The notes under the pieces: model-generated
What the model was told of the DNA's origin: nothing
Database searches by the model: none
The model's input: only the letters and a program-made list of their open reading frames with translations
Translations under genes and position numbers: made by a program
Shown here: positions 9,719 to 17,390 of the stretch, in pieces
Layout: the number at the start of each line of letters is the position of its first letter
How positions within the stretch are numbered: the stretch's first letter is position 1
NCBI GenBank assembly: GCA_016713405.1
Contig: JADJPF010000026.1
Span: 1-17,889 of the forward strand
Direction: 5' to 3'
DNA: 17,889 nt
Source of the DNA: Blastocatellia bacterium
Lineage (GTDB): Bacteria > Acidobacteriota > Blastocatellia > Chloracidobacteriales > JADJPF01

Positions 9719-10024
9719 TTAGCTAGCTTTAGCAAGGCTTTCTAAAGGTTTAATTGGTTTAACTTTTTTTAGCTTTTTATTTAGGTTTTTCTCCTCCTTT
9801 GCCTTAAGTATTGCTTCATCAACTAAACGTAGTTTATGGAGCAGTTGCGCACGCATTTTGGCTGTCATCGGATTTATATAAGGCCAGTTATCAGCATAAG
9901 GCTCAACTACTAACAAAGCTCGAATTTTTTTGCGTTCTTTTACTAGTTTAGCTAAGGAATTTTGTTCTAAAACAAAATCGTTTTCTAAGGTTTTTATTAG
10001 AATAGGAGTATTTTGCTTTTTCAT
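9719..10024 (-). CDS. Unknown 101-residue basic protein
   Basis: This frame is intact, unlike most neighbours. The start is firm: AAGGAGGT lies six bases before the ATG. The protein begins MKKQNTPILIKTLENDFVLEQN, has a Lys/Glu/Arg-rich helical middle (KLVKERKKIRALLVVEPYADNWPY is split by a short aromatic patch), then KMRAQLLHKLRLVDEAILKAKEEKN and a Lys/Pro tail. It has no signal peptide, membrane segment or metal motif. I do not recognise a family. It is convergent with the ankyrin-like gene (19-nt gap) and divergent from the CDF transporter gene. The perfect ribosome site implies efficient translation. Confidence 0.75.
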   Translation of the reverse strand: MKKQNTPILIKTLENDFVLEQNSLAKLVKERKKIRALLVVEPYADNWPYINPMTAKMRAQLLHKLRLVDEAILKAKEEKNLNKKLKKVKPIKPLESLAKAS

Positions 10025-10088
10025 AACTCTACCTCCTTTCCTACTTACTCTTTACGCAACTGCCATTCCTAAATAATAATTAAATTAA

Positions 10089-10992
10089 GTGTTTAATGGT
10101 GGAGTAAAACAAGTGTCAGCAATCTCTAGTAAAAATAATTATTCACAAAAAGTTGAGCGAGTTTTATTGATTATTTTGCTACTAAATATAGTAGTAGTAA
10201 TTATAAAAGGCGTTACAAGTTGGTTAACTTCTTCATTAACTGTTCTTAAAGATACTATTCATTCTTCAATGGATGCAGCAAATAATATAGTAGGGAATAT
10301 TAATTATTCGTTATGCTTCAGCACCACCTGATAAAGAACATCCTTACGGGCATGATAAATTTGAGACTTTAGGAGCTTCTCAATTGCTGCTTTTCTTTCT
10401 GTGACTTGTTTTGAAATTTCTAGCCGAGCTATACAACAAATTATGTCAGGACAAACACCTGTTACTAATATTGGAAAAAGCACTTTTTTAATGATGCTTT
10501 TAACAATTGTTATTAATATTTTTGTAGCTAAATATGAAGCAAATCAAGGAAAACAACTTAATAGTCATTTGTTAATAGCTGATGCTGGGCATACAATGTC
10601 AGATGTCTATGTTACATTGTCAGTAATACTAAGTTTACTTTTTAGTTGGTTTGGATATGGTCAAATAGATGCGGTTTTTGCGCTTGCTATTGCAGGGTTT
10701 ATTGCTTATCAAAGTTATCAAATTTTTCGTCAAACCATTCCTGTTTTAGTTGATGCTGCTAGTCTTGATTCAAGCGAAATAGAAAAACTTGCTCTTACTG
10801 TGTCAGGGGTAAAATACTGTAATAACATTCGCTCTCGTGGTAAACCTGGGGCATTATTTGTGGAAATGGTTATAATTGTTATGCCAGAAAGTTTAGAGAA
10901 AGCCTGATGAAGTAACAGAACAAATAGAAAGAAAACTTAAAGACCAATTTGGCCGCGTAGCAATAACGATACATTTTGAGCCTAGCAAGTAA
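10089..10992 (+). CDS. Cation diffusion facilitator (CDF) family divalent metal exporter
   Basis: The CDF family exchanges cytoplasmic Zn2+, Fe2+, Mn2+ or similar ions for protons across the inner membrane. After TM1 (VLLIILLLNIVVVIIKG), TM2 carries LKDTIHSSMDAANN, giving HxxxD metal ligands. The loop APPDKEHPYGHDKFETLG is the classic CDF signature. TM5 carries ADAGHTMSDVYVT, the second HxxxD. TM6 and a C-terminal domain follow (DSSEIEKLALTVSGVKYCNNIRSRG..., ending AITIHFEPSK). HxxxD in both TM2 and TM5 is most often seen in Zn-transporting members, so zinc is likely but not proven. Frame breaks fall near 10310-10400 and 10905. The start may be the GTG at 10089 or, better placed after GGAG, the GTG at 10113. 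Convergent with the PerR-like regulator. Confidence 0.9.
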
Positions 10993-11011
10993 TTACAATA
11001 AATAAAATGAC

Positions 11012-11416
11012 TTAAGCAAGCTGCTCTTCAAGAATATCAAGTTTTTGGCAATTCTGACATAAACCAGTTATTTTTAAGGAAACCTCTTCTACCTTAAATC
11101 CTAAAGGTAGCGAAAAATTGCTAGTTGATGGAATTGTTAAATCCATTAAATCTGTTACTTGGTGGCAATTGCGGCAAAATAAATGGTCATGTCGGCTTAA
11201 CATACCATCATAACGAACATAATCTTCACCAAAAGAAACTTGTTTAATTAAACCATGATCAGATAAGTACTTAAGTGAGTTATAAACTGTAGCAAAGCTA
11301 AGACGTGGAGATTTTTGTATTGCACGATCAAAGACTTGTCGCGCTGTAGGGTGATCCATACTAGCTTTTACTACATCAAAAACTGTTTTGCGATGCGAAG
11401 TAAGTTGGTATTTCAT
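11012..11416 (-). CDS. Fur-family regulator of the PerR type
   Basis: This is an intact 134-residue frame. Winged-helix DNA-binding domain: residues 1-60, with RLSFATVYNSLKYLSDHGLIK as recognition region. Dimerisation and metal domain: from about 61. Structural zinc ligands are C81/C84 (CRNC) and C120/C123 (CQNC). Regulatory-metal ligands align by motif with B. subtilis PerR: H22 (HPTA), D70 (RYD), H76 and H78 (RHDH) and D89 (VTDL, where PerR has its diagnostic Asp). PerR represses peroxide-defence genes until H2O2 oxidises Fe-coordinating His residues. This argues for a peroxide or Mn/Fe sensor rather than Fur or Zur. The N-terminus is about 14 residues shorter than in B. subtilis PerR; an in-frame TAG upstream fixes the start. 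It faces the CDF transporter gene with a 19-nt gap. Confidence 0.9.
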   Translation of the reverse strand: MKYQLTSHRKTVFDVVKASMDHPTARQVFDRAIQKSPRLSFATVYNSLKYLSDHGLIKQVSFGEDYVRYDGMLSRHDHLFCRNCHQVTDLMDLTIPSTSNFSLPLGFKVEEVSLKITGLCQNCQKLDILEEQLA

Positions 11417-11423
11417 AAATTTG

Positions 11424-11453
11424 ATATTAGAATAGTTCTAAAATTTAAGTCAA
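11424..11453 (-). promoter_or_regulatory. Promoter of the PerR-like gene
   Basis: On the minus strand TTGACT (11453-11448) is followed after 18 bp by TAATAT (11429-11424). The next seven bases lead straight to the ATG at 11416. Transcription from this promoter would begin at or just before the start codon, and no Shine-Dalgarno is present, so the mRNA is probably leaderless or nearly so. Confidence 0.5.
11427..11441. promoter_or_regulatory. Candidate PerR/Fur-type operator (15-bp palindrome)
   Basis: TTAGAATAGTTCTAA is a perfect 6-3-6 inverted repeat with the length and TTA...TAA ends of the PerR box (TTATAATNATTATAA). It lies in the spacer of the gene's own promoter and overlaps the -10, where a bound repressor would block polymerase. 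Autoregulation by the adjacent regulator is the natural reading. Confidence 0.6.
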
Positions 11454-11532
11454 GAGACATTTTGCAAGATTGCAAAATAATTAATTTCAATAGGTTAAAA
11501 TAAAAATTAATCTTTAAAGCATTGATATTAGC

Positions 11533-11577
11533 AATAAAGCCACTAGAGAATAAATTTAATTTTCTAGTGGCTTTATT
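11533..11577 (-). terminator. Strong hairpin terminator of the coiled-coil gene
   Basis: AATAAAGCCACTAGA (11533-11547) pairs perfectly with TCTAGTGGCTTTATT (11563-11577), a 15-bp stem with an AT-rich loop that can pair further. It starts 23 nt after the stop codon of the leftward gene at 11601. The outer stem is A/T-rich on both sides, so it can work in either direction and insulates the PerR-like promoter from read-through. Confidence 0.75.
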
Positions 11578-11600
11578 ACTCTAAATATTTTTAGTAAATA

Positions 11601-12456
11601 TTACTTAATTGACACACCTTTAGTTCTAGCATCTCGTTGTAATTCTTGTAGTGCTGCACCTGATTTTTGCAAATCTTCTTGTACTTTTTGCATTTCTCTT
11701 TGTGCTTCTTCAAGAATTCTTTTTGTTTCTGGATCTGTGTAATAAGGGTTTCCTACTCTGTTGCCATTATTTGAACGACCTTGTAAAGCACGTTGTTGGG
11801 CTTCATTAATTCGGCTTTGATAAAGCTGAATTTTGCTTTCCGCCATACGTTGCTTTTCTGATAAGTCTCTGTAGGTTTTAGTGTAATAAGTTGGATTAGG
11901 TCGTCCATCTTTATCAGTTTTAGGAATTTCTTCTTTCTTAGCTTTATAGCCAGAGGATTCTCCTTCTTGCTTAAAGCTGTCTAAAGATTTTTGAGTTTCA
12001 TCATATTTGCTATTTAAAGATTTTAAGTTGTTTTCAGCTTGTCTAAGTTGTTCGGAAAGGGCATCAAAATCTTGTGGATTACCGCCGCCTGCGCGTAATC
12101 TATTACGCATTTGTTGGACAGATAATTCAAGTTGAGTTTTTTGTTGGTCTAATTCTTTATTCTTTTCTCTACTTCAGCATATTTCTTTTGCCAATCTTGT
12201 TCTTTTTAGCTTGTGCAGCCTTGGCAGGATCTTTATCCTCTTTTCCATCTTTACTATCTTTATCCTCTTTCCGTCTTTATCCTTACCTTCCGTATCTTTA
12301 GCAGCTAATTCTTTTCTTTATCTTTTCTTCTGTTGTTTTAGCATCAGAACGTTGTCCAGATGGAAAATCATCATTAGTTAAAGTTTTAGATCCTTGGGCA
12401 AAAACAGGAAGACTGAGACTTAAAATTAAACCGAGCGTTAAAATAATCCAACGCAT
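11601..12456 (-). CDS. Exported charged coiled-coil protein, function unknown
   Basis: The ATG at 12456 follows AGGAGGT by six bases. Residues 1-21 are a signal peptide (MRWIILTLGLILSLSLPVFAQ, cut after VFA). A low-complexity Lys/Asp/Glu/Gly stretch follows (GKDKDGKEDKDSKDGKED, about 12290-12220), then long heptad-rich helices (QMRNRLRAGGGNPQDFDALS, LRQAENNLKSLNSKYDETQK, LSEKQRMAESKIQLYQSRIN). The C-terminal helix reads RILEEAQREMQKVQEDLQKS and the protein ends RTKGVSIK. The sequence PNPTYYTKTYRDL and NPYYTDPETK loops may be turns between helices. Frame breaks occur near 12165-12320. No enzyme motif is seen. A periplasmic scaffold or tether is possible but unproven. Confidence 0.75.
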
Positions 12457-12702
12457 GACTTACCTCCTAGAATAAAAACCCTTAAATTGAATTTTTCGTG
12501 TAAACTCGATACTACTAAATTAAACCAAATTTTGCAAGTCTTGAAGTTAGTTGATTTTAGTCGCACTAAGATTGCCTACAATACTATTTAATTTACTAGT
12601 AAAACTAGCTAAGCTATAAACTAAATTCTTTACTTCTCTATTCAAAAGAGAAAAAAATAGCTATATTCTCCAAGTTTTAACTTACACAAAGCAGGGTGTT
12701 TT

Positions 12703-13535
12703 ATGGAAAATTTTATTAATGAAGCCAAAATTGCTAAAAAAATTGCTTTAGAGGCGGGAAAGCTTTTACTAGAGTATTATTCTAGGATTCAACAGTTAAC
12801 TTAAAACCAGGATGAGCCTGTTACTATTGCTGATCAAGCTATAAGTGAGTTTATTCTAAAGAATTAGCTAAGGAGTTTCCACAGGATTTATTAGTCTCAG
12901 AAGAATCACCAGATAGTGTAGAGCGTCTTAAGTCAGAACGATTTTGGCTAATTGACCCATTAGATGGGACAAAAGAATTTTTAGCACGTAACGGGGAATT
13001 TTCTGTAATGATTGGACTGGTAGTAAAAAAACAAGCTGTTGCTGGAGCCGTCTATCAACCTACAGAAAACCGCTTTTGGTGGGGAACACGCCAAGAATCT
13101 TACTTAAATCACTCTGGGCAAGAAAAAATCTTAAAGGTTTCAGATATAAATAATTTTGCAGAAATGCGAACAGTTGTTAGCCGTTCTCATAGAGGCGGTA
13201 AACTAGCAGATATACTTAAACACTTTGGAATTACACAAGAAATTATTTCAGGTAGCGGAGGAATCAAGCTAGGTTTAATTTCTAGTGCTGATGCAGAGCT
13301 TATGTTTAGCCCATCGCCTGGCTATAAACTTTGGGATTTATGCGCACCAGACGCTATTTTAAGCGGTGCTGGCGGTAAAGTAACAGATTTTACTGGCTCG
13401 CCAATAGATTACACAGCCAAGGAAGTAAATATTTATAATGGAATTTTAGCTAGCAATAACACAAGACACTCAGAAATAGCTGAAGATTTGGTCAAACTAG
13501 TTTCTTTGCCATTTAAGTTTGAGAAAAAACACTAG
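12703..13535 (+). CDS. cysQ: CysQ-like 3'(2'),5'-bisphosphate nucleotidase (inositol monophosphatase superfamily)
   Basis: The family removes the 3'-phosphate from PAP/PAPS, recycling the by-product of sulfate assimilation. It uses Mg2+ ions held by three motifs, all visible: SEES (about 12898), the IDPLDGTKEF core (about 12953-12982) with the KEF ending typical of CysQ rather than the NF of inositol phosphatases, and LWDLCAPDAIL (about 13330-13360). The N-terminal helix MENFINEAKIAKKIALEAGKLL and DEPVTIADQAISEFIL match the fold. Frame breaks occur near 12783, 12810 and 12860. Downstream KPxD-type residues are consistent. No other sulfate-assimilation gene is in the window, so the pathway link rests on the family. 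Confidence 0.85.
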
Positions 13536-13595
13536 CGTTTTGTTAGCTTTACTAATAATGGGAAAAGAAATTTTCAAAAACGGACACTTCAAAAA

Positions 13596-13622
13596 CTAAC
13601 TAATTTATATCTAATTAGTTAG
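13596..13622. other. Nine-base inverted repeat downstream of the CysQ-like gene
   Basis: CTAACTAAT (13596-13604) and ATTAGTTAG (13614-13622) are exact reverse complements with a nine-base AT spacer. The T-run that would make it a terminator lies on the minus strand (13595-13591), where no gene approaches. It may be a weak terminator for the gene ending at 13535 or an operator for the gene at 13734. Confidence 0.4.
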
Positions 13623-13678
13623 AAAAATGCTAAAGCTAGTAATTACAATAAATTAAACAAAATAAATATGTTTGGCAT

Positions 13679-13710
13679 AGTAACTGCTAATTATGTTAAA
13701 TATAGTTACT
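13679..13710. promoter_or_regulatory. Inverted repeat before the epimerase-like gene
   Basis: AGTAACT (13679-13685) and AGTTACT (13704-13710) are exact reverse complements, 18 bp apart, just upstream of the ribosome site. TTGGCA upstream of AT-rich TTATGTTAAATATA could form the promoter. The arms are short enough that chance is possible. Confidence 0.25.
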
Positions 13711-13733
13711 TTAAAATCTAAGAAGGAAGATTT

Positions 13734-14906
13734 ATGTCACACACTAGGCGTAATTTCTTAAGAAATTCTGTTCTTGCTGGAGGTGCTGCTATTGTTGGAG
13801 CAAAATCATCTCTAGGACAAGAAGCTAGCCAAGCAACAAATAAAACTGTTAGTCCAAGTCAACCTACAAAAACAGAATCTGCAAGTAAGACACAAACCAA
13901 TGTAAAGCCGTTAAAAATTTTAATTCTTGGTGGTACAGGCTTAATAGGCCCTTATCAAGTTCAATATGCTTTAGATCGTGGGCATAAAGTTACTTTATTT
14001 AATCGTGGTAAAACGAGACCTGATCTATTTCCCCAAGTTGAACATCTCCAAGGGGATCGCAATACAGGAGACTTAAAATCACTTCAAGGGCGAGAATGGG
14101 ATGTAGTAATTGATAATCCTACAACAAAGCCTTCTTGGGTGAGAGATGTTGTTGCTGTGTTAAAAATTCTACTAAGCAGTATGTATTTATCTCTACTATT
14201 TCTGTTTATGCTGATGCTAGTAAAGTGGGGATGGATGAAACTGCTGAGCTTGCTACTACAAAAGATCCTGAACCAGAAAAATGTTCTGCCAAACTATATT
14301 CGCTAAAAGCAATGTTCGAAGCTGAGGCCGAAAAAGGGTTTCCGGGTCGGACTACCATCATTCGCCCAGGTTTAATAGTTGGCCCATAGCGACTATTCAG
14401 ACAGATTTTCTTATTGGCCCCTAAGAATTGATAGAGGTGGAGAAATTTTGCTCCATAGCGATCCTACTGATCCAGTCCAAATTGTTGATGCTCGTGATTT
14501 GGGCGAATGGTGCATTAGAATGGTTGAGGATGGAAATGTAGGTATTTATAACGCTGTTGGGCCTAAAACAAAGCTTTCTATAGCTGAAATGCTTTATGGT
14601 ATTAAGGCAGTAACCACAGCAGATGTTAAATTTACTTGGGTTGATGCCAATTTTTTAGAACAACATAAAGTTCAACCTTGGTCGGATATGCCTGTTTGGG
14701 TGCCTCCAATTGGTGAATATAAAGGCTTTGCACAAGTAAATATTTCTAAAGCTATAAACAAGGGTCTAACTTTTCGTCCTCTAGCTGTTACTGCTAAAGA
14801 TACGCTAGATTGGTTTAAGGCATTGCCAGCAGATAGACAAGCTAAACTCCGTTCAGGAATAGACCCAAAAACGAGAAACCGAGGTATTACTAGCCTGGAA
14901 TACTGA
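13734..14906 (+). CDS. Tat-exported NAD-dependent epimerase/dehydratase-like protein
   Basis: AGAAGGAAG precedes the ATG. The N-terminus MSHTRRNFLRNSVLAGGAAIVGA is a twin-arginine signal (RRNFL), so the folded, cofactor-loaded protein should cross the inner membrane. A Ser/Thr/Gln-rich linker follows, then the extended-SDR core: KILILGGTGLIG (GxxGxxG dinucleotide site, about residues 62-73), DRGHKVTLFNRG, DVVIDNPTT, YVFISTISVYAD, and a YSLK segment. In that segment Tyr stands three rather than four residues before Lys, perhaps through sequence error. Next come RPGLIVGP, DARDLGEWCI, and a long C-terminal domain ending GIDPKTRNRGITSLEY. The frame breaks near 14155 and 14385. The substrate is unknown; sugar-nucleotide epimerase is the ancestral activity, but such Tat-exported relatives have no agreed function. 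Confidence 0.85.
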
Positions 14907-14960
14907 AATGATAAAAAGTAGCCTTCTCCTAACCTAAAACATCACATTTAGTAGTTTTGA

Positions 14961-15014
14961 TGGCTATACATATTACTTAAGTCAACATTACTTGATTAAT
15001 TATATGTATAGCCA
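14961..15014 (+). terminator. Terminator after the epimerase-like gene
   Basis: TGGCTATACATAT (14961-14973) pairs with ATATGTATAGCCA (15002-15014), a perfect 13-bp stem, followed on the plus strand by CTTTTCTTGTT. The long loop (28 nt) can fold further. It sits 55 nt after the stop codon and separates this gene from the carrier gene at 15056. Confidence 0.7.
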
Positions 15015-15055
15015 CTTTTCTTGTTAAAAACTAATCAATCACAAATACAAAACTT

Positions 15056-16432
15056 ATGGAAACAGAAATAGCTGAAATATCAGCCATAGATAAAATAGAC
15101 AAACCAAGTGCTTTTACTAGTATTTTACAAAAAATAGTTAATGTCACCCAAGAAGAAATTAAACCCTTACTGCTTGCTTGTGGATATTTTTTCTTTCTTC
15201 TAAGTAGTTATTTTATTTTAAGGCCAATTCGAGATGAAATTGGCGCGGCTAATGGTATTGGAAATTTACCTTGGTTATTTACAGGAACATTAGTAGCTAC
15301 ATTAGTAGCTAGTCCTATTTTTTCAAGCTTAGTAACCAAGTTTCCTGTAAAGAAATTTATTACTTATACTTATCTGTTTTTTACAACTAATATAGTTATT
15401 TTTTATTTGCTTTTTAGTGTTTTACCAGAAAAAAAAGCTTTTTGGGTTGGATGTGTTTTCTTTGTTTGGATTAGTGTTTTTAATCTCTTTGTAGTGTCTA
15501 TTTTTTGGGCATTTATGGCAGATATTTTTAGTTTTTCTCAAGGCAAAAGGCTTTTTGGCTTTATTGCTGGTGGTGGAACGCTTGATCATTATTTGGATCA
15601 TTATTAACAGCTTTTTTAGCTACAAGAATTAATACTGTAAATTTATTTTTAATTTCATTATTGCTTTTATTATTAGGCTTATTTTGTGTTCAAATTTTCC
15701 CCTACAAATTTTCAAAAACTTCTTGACTTAGAAGAAGATTCTAGCAAATCAGAGGATGATCCAAAATTTACTAAACAACCAATAGGGGGCAATGTTTTAG
15801 CAGGAATTAGCCACACAGCTAAATCCACTTATTTGTTAGGCATTTGCTGCTATATTTTGCTTTTTACCATTGGGTCAACATTTCTTTATTTTCAACAAAC
15901 ACATATTGTTGCAACAGAATTTCAATCACGAGGAGATAGACAAGCTTTTTTAGCTAAACTTGACTTGCTAGTAAATTCTCTAACAGTTTTAGCTCAATTT
16001 TTTTTTACAGGCCGATTTATTCAGCGTTTTGGCATTGGTTTAGCTCTAATTTTAGTGCCGACTTTAAGCGTTTTAGGTTTTACAGGTTTGGCTCTTATGC
16101 CAATGGCTCCAATTTTTGCAGGCTTTCAAGTAATGCGACGTAGTAGCAATTATGCAATTTTGGGACTGTTAGAGAGGTGCTTTTTACCGTTGTGCAGCGT
16201 GAAGATAAGTACAAGGCAAAAATTTTATAGACACTTTTATTTATCGAACAGGTGATCAAGTAGGTGCTTGGTCAAACGCACTACTAGCTTGGGTAGGGAC
16301 TAGGTTTAACAGGTATTGCTTGGGTGGGTGTTCCAATTTCTATCTTATGAGTTAATGCTAGGTTTATGGCTAGGCTGGAAACAATCACAGCTAGCAAAAA
16401 ACCTAGCAAAAGTAATATTTAGTACAGAGTAA
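15056..16432 (+). CDS. ATP/ADP-translocase-like or MFS carrier, about 12 TM segments
   Basis: A cytoplasmic N-terminus (METEIAEISAIDKIDKP) leads to dense hydrophobic helices. YFFFLLSSYFILRPIRDEIG is the first-helix signature of bacterial proteins related to the NTT/Tlc nucleotide translocases. IFWAFMADIFSFSQGKRLFGFIAGGGTLG is the second strong match. The central loop is acidic (LEEDSSKSEDDPKF). The C-terminal half continues with FLYFQQTHIVATEF, LAQFFFTGRFIQRFGIG, VREVLFTVVQREDKYKAKNFIDT and GLWLGWKQSQL, ending IFSTE. Frame breaks occur near 15580, 15690, 16170 and 16230-16345. Free-living bacteria carry such proteins without known nucleotide parasitism, so the substrate is uncertain. Confidence 0.85.
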
Positions 16433-16460
16433 ACTAAATTTTCTGAGGCTTTATCTCTTA

Positions 16461-16510
16461 AAAACCCCAACGGGGCGACATATTTGTAGCGTAGAGTTTT
16501 AACCCTACGT
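16461..16510. repeat. REP-like element with two small hairpins
   Basis: AACCCCAACGGGGCGACA contains a CCCC-aac-GGGG hairpin (16465-16475). It is followed by ATATTTGTAGCGTAGAG and a second arm pair CGTAG/CTACG (16490-16494 and 16505-16509) around GTTTTAAC. It lies between the stops of two convergent genes and is markedly GC-richer than its surroundings, as REP-type intergenic repeats often are. Only one copy is in the window, so repetition is not shown here. Confidence 0.45.
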
Positions 16511-16530
16511 ATGATTGTATTTAGTAGCTA

Positions 16531-17385
16531 TTATTCATTACCATAGCTAATTTCCATTTTACGAACCTTTAGACAAGCAACAATTAATACAAAAGTAGTT
16601 AAAAGCAGCATACTAGGGATTGCAATCCAAGGTGATGCAGGTTCAGCAACACTGCATACGGGCCAACAGATAATTTTATTGGCGTTAGTGATTGCAATAA
16701 AAATAATAGATAATTTTTTTTAGTATTGGTGGAAGTAAAAATTAATCATTTCCCAACCATATAAAAATACTGCTGGAATAATTGGATTACGGAAAATAGC
16801 CCAAAAAGCAAAAAATATTGCTCCACAACCAATACAGCCTAAAACAGTAATTCCAAGGTAAGCTAGAGCTTGGCTAAGTCCTGGCCTTCAAAAAATATTG
16901 CATTCCTGATTTATAGCCTAGAGGAGTGTAGATAAAAATAGGAAATTGCTTTAACTGCGCTAAATAATGCACTAGAAATTACTACAGCAGAAAAATATTT
17001 TTGCTACTTTCACTAAAAGTTCTCGTCTGACAGGAGTTAAAAATAGTAGTGAAGGCTTTTGTCCATAACTTCAGAACGAAAAAGATTAATAAATAGCCAA
17101 CTACAACCAAAAAATAGAACGACTTAAACTAAGTGCTTAAAGACTTGGGACAAAGATTTGATTAAAAAATATTTGATTGCCCATATTTTTTTATTAAAAG
17201 GGACAAAAAGAAAAGGCAAAAGCAGTACAGGAAATAAAGCCAAAAATAGAAGAAAATAGCCCCACGGTTAAAAATATTCTTTTAACTCGCTACGAAAAAT
17301 TGCCCAAATTTGACGACCCCATAGACCCTGTGACGGCGTTTCTTTTCTCAACTTACTAGCCATAAACTTCTACTTTAGAACTCAT
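16531..17385 (-). CDS. ABC-2 type transporter permease
   Basis: The start is at 17385 (MSSKVEVYG, GGGGAG upstream) with a frame break, or the ATG at 17363 (MASKLRKE). The N-terminus LWGRQIWAIFRSELKRIF is typical of ABC-2 permeases, followed by a first TM segment (VGLFSSIFGFISCTAFAF). After several breaks the frame continues with NLFRSEVMDKSLHYY, LTPVRRELLV (the coupling-type cytoplasmic loop), YLGITVLGCIGCGAIFFAFW, AIFRNPIIPAVFLYGWEMIN, KLSVGPYAV, AEPASPWIAIPSMLLLTTFV and the tail KMEISYGNE. It would form the membrane channel of the exporter with the ATPase encoded just upstream (5-nt gap). The substrate is unknown. Frame breaks are dense between 17000 and 17220. Confidence 0.85.
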
Positions 17386-17390
17386 TTTTC

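Noticed and set aside
11315..11503. Plus-strand open frame over the PerR-like gene start
   Set aside because: Antisense to a well-supported gene and crossing its promoter and operator.
12074..12301. 75-codon plus-strand frame rich in Leu/Ser/Phe
   Set aside because: It is the antisense shadow of the charged Lys/Asp/Glu coding region of the leftward coiled-coil gene.
10988..13655. Shared string AGTAATTACAATAAAT near 10988 and near 13638
   Set aside because: Two copies of a 16-base AT-only-rich string in an AT-rich window could be chance, and there is no structure or context linking the sites.
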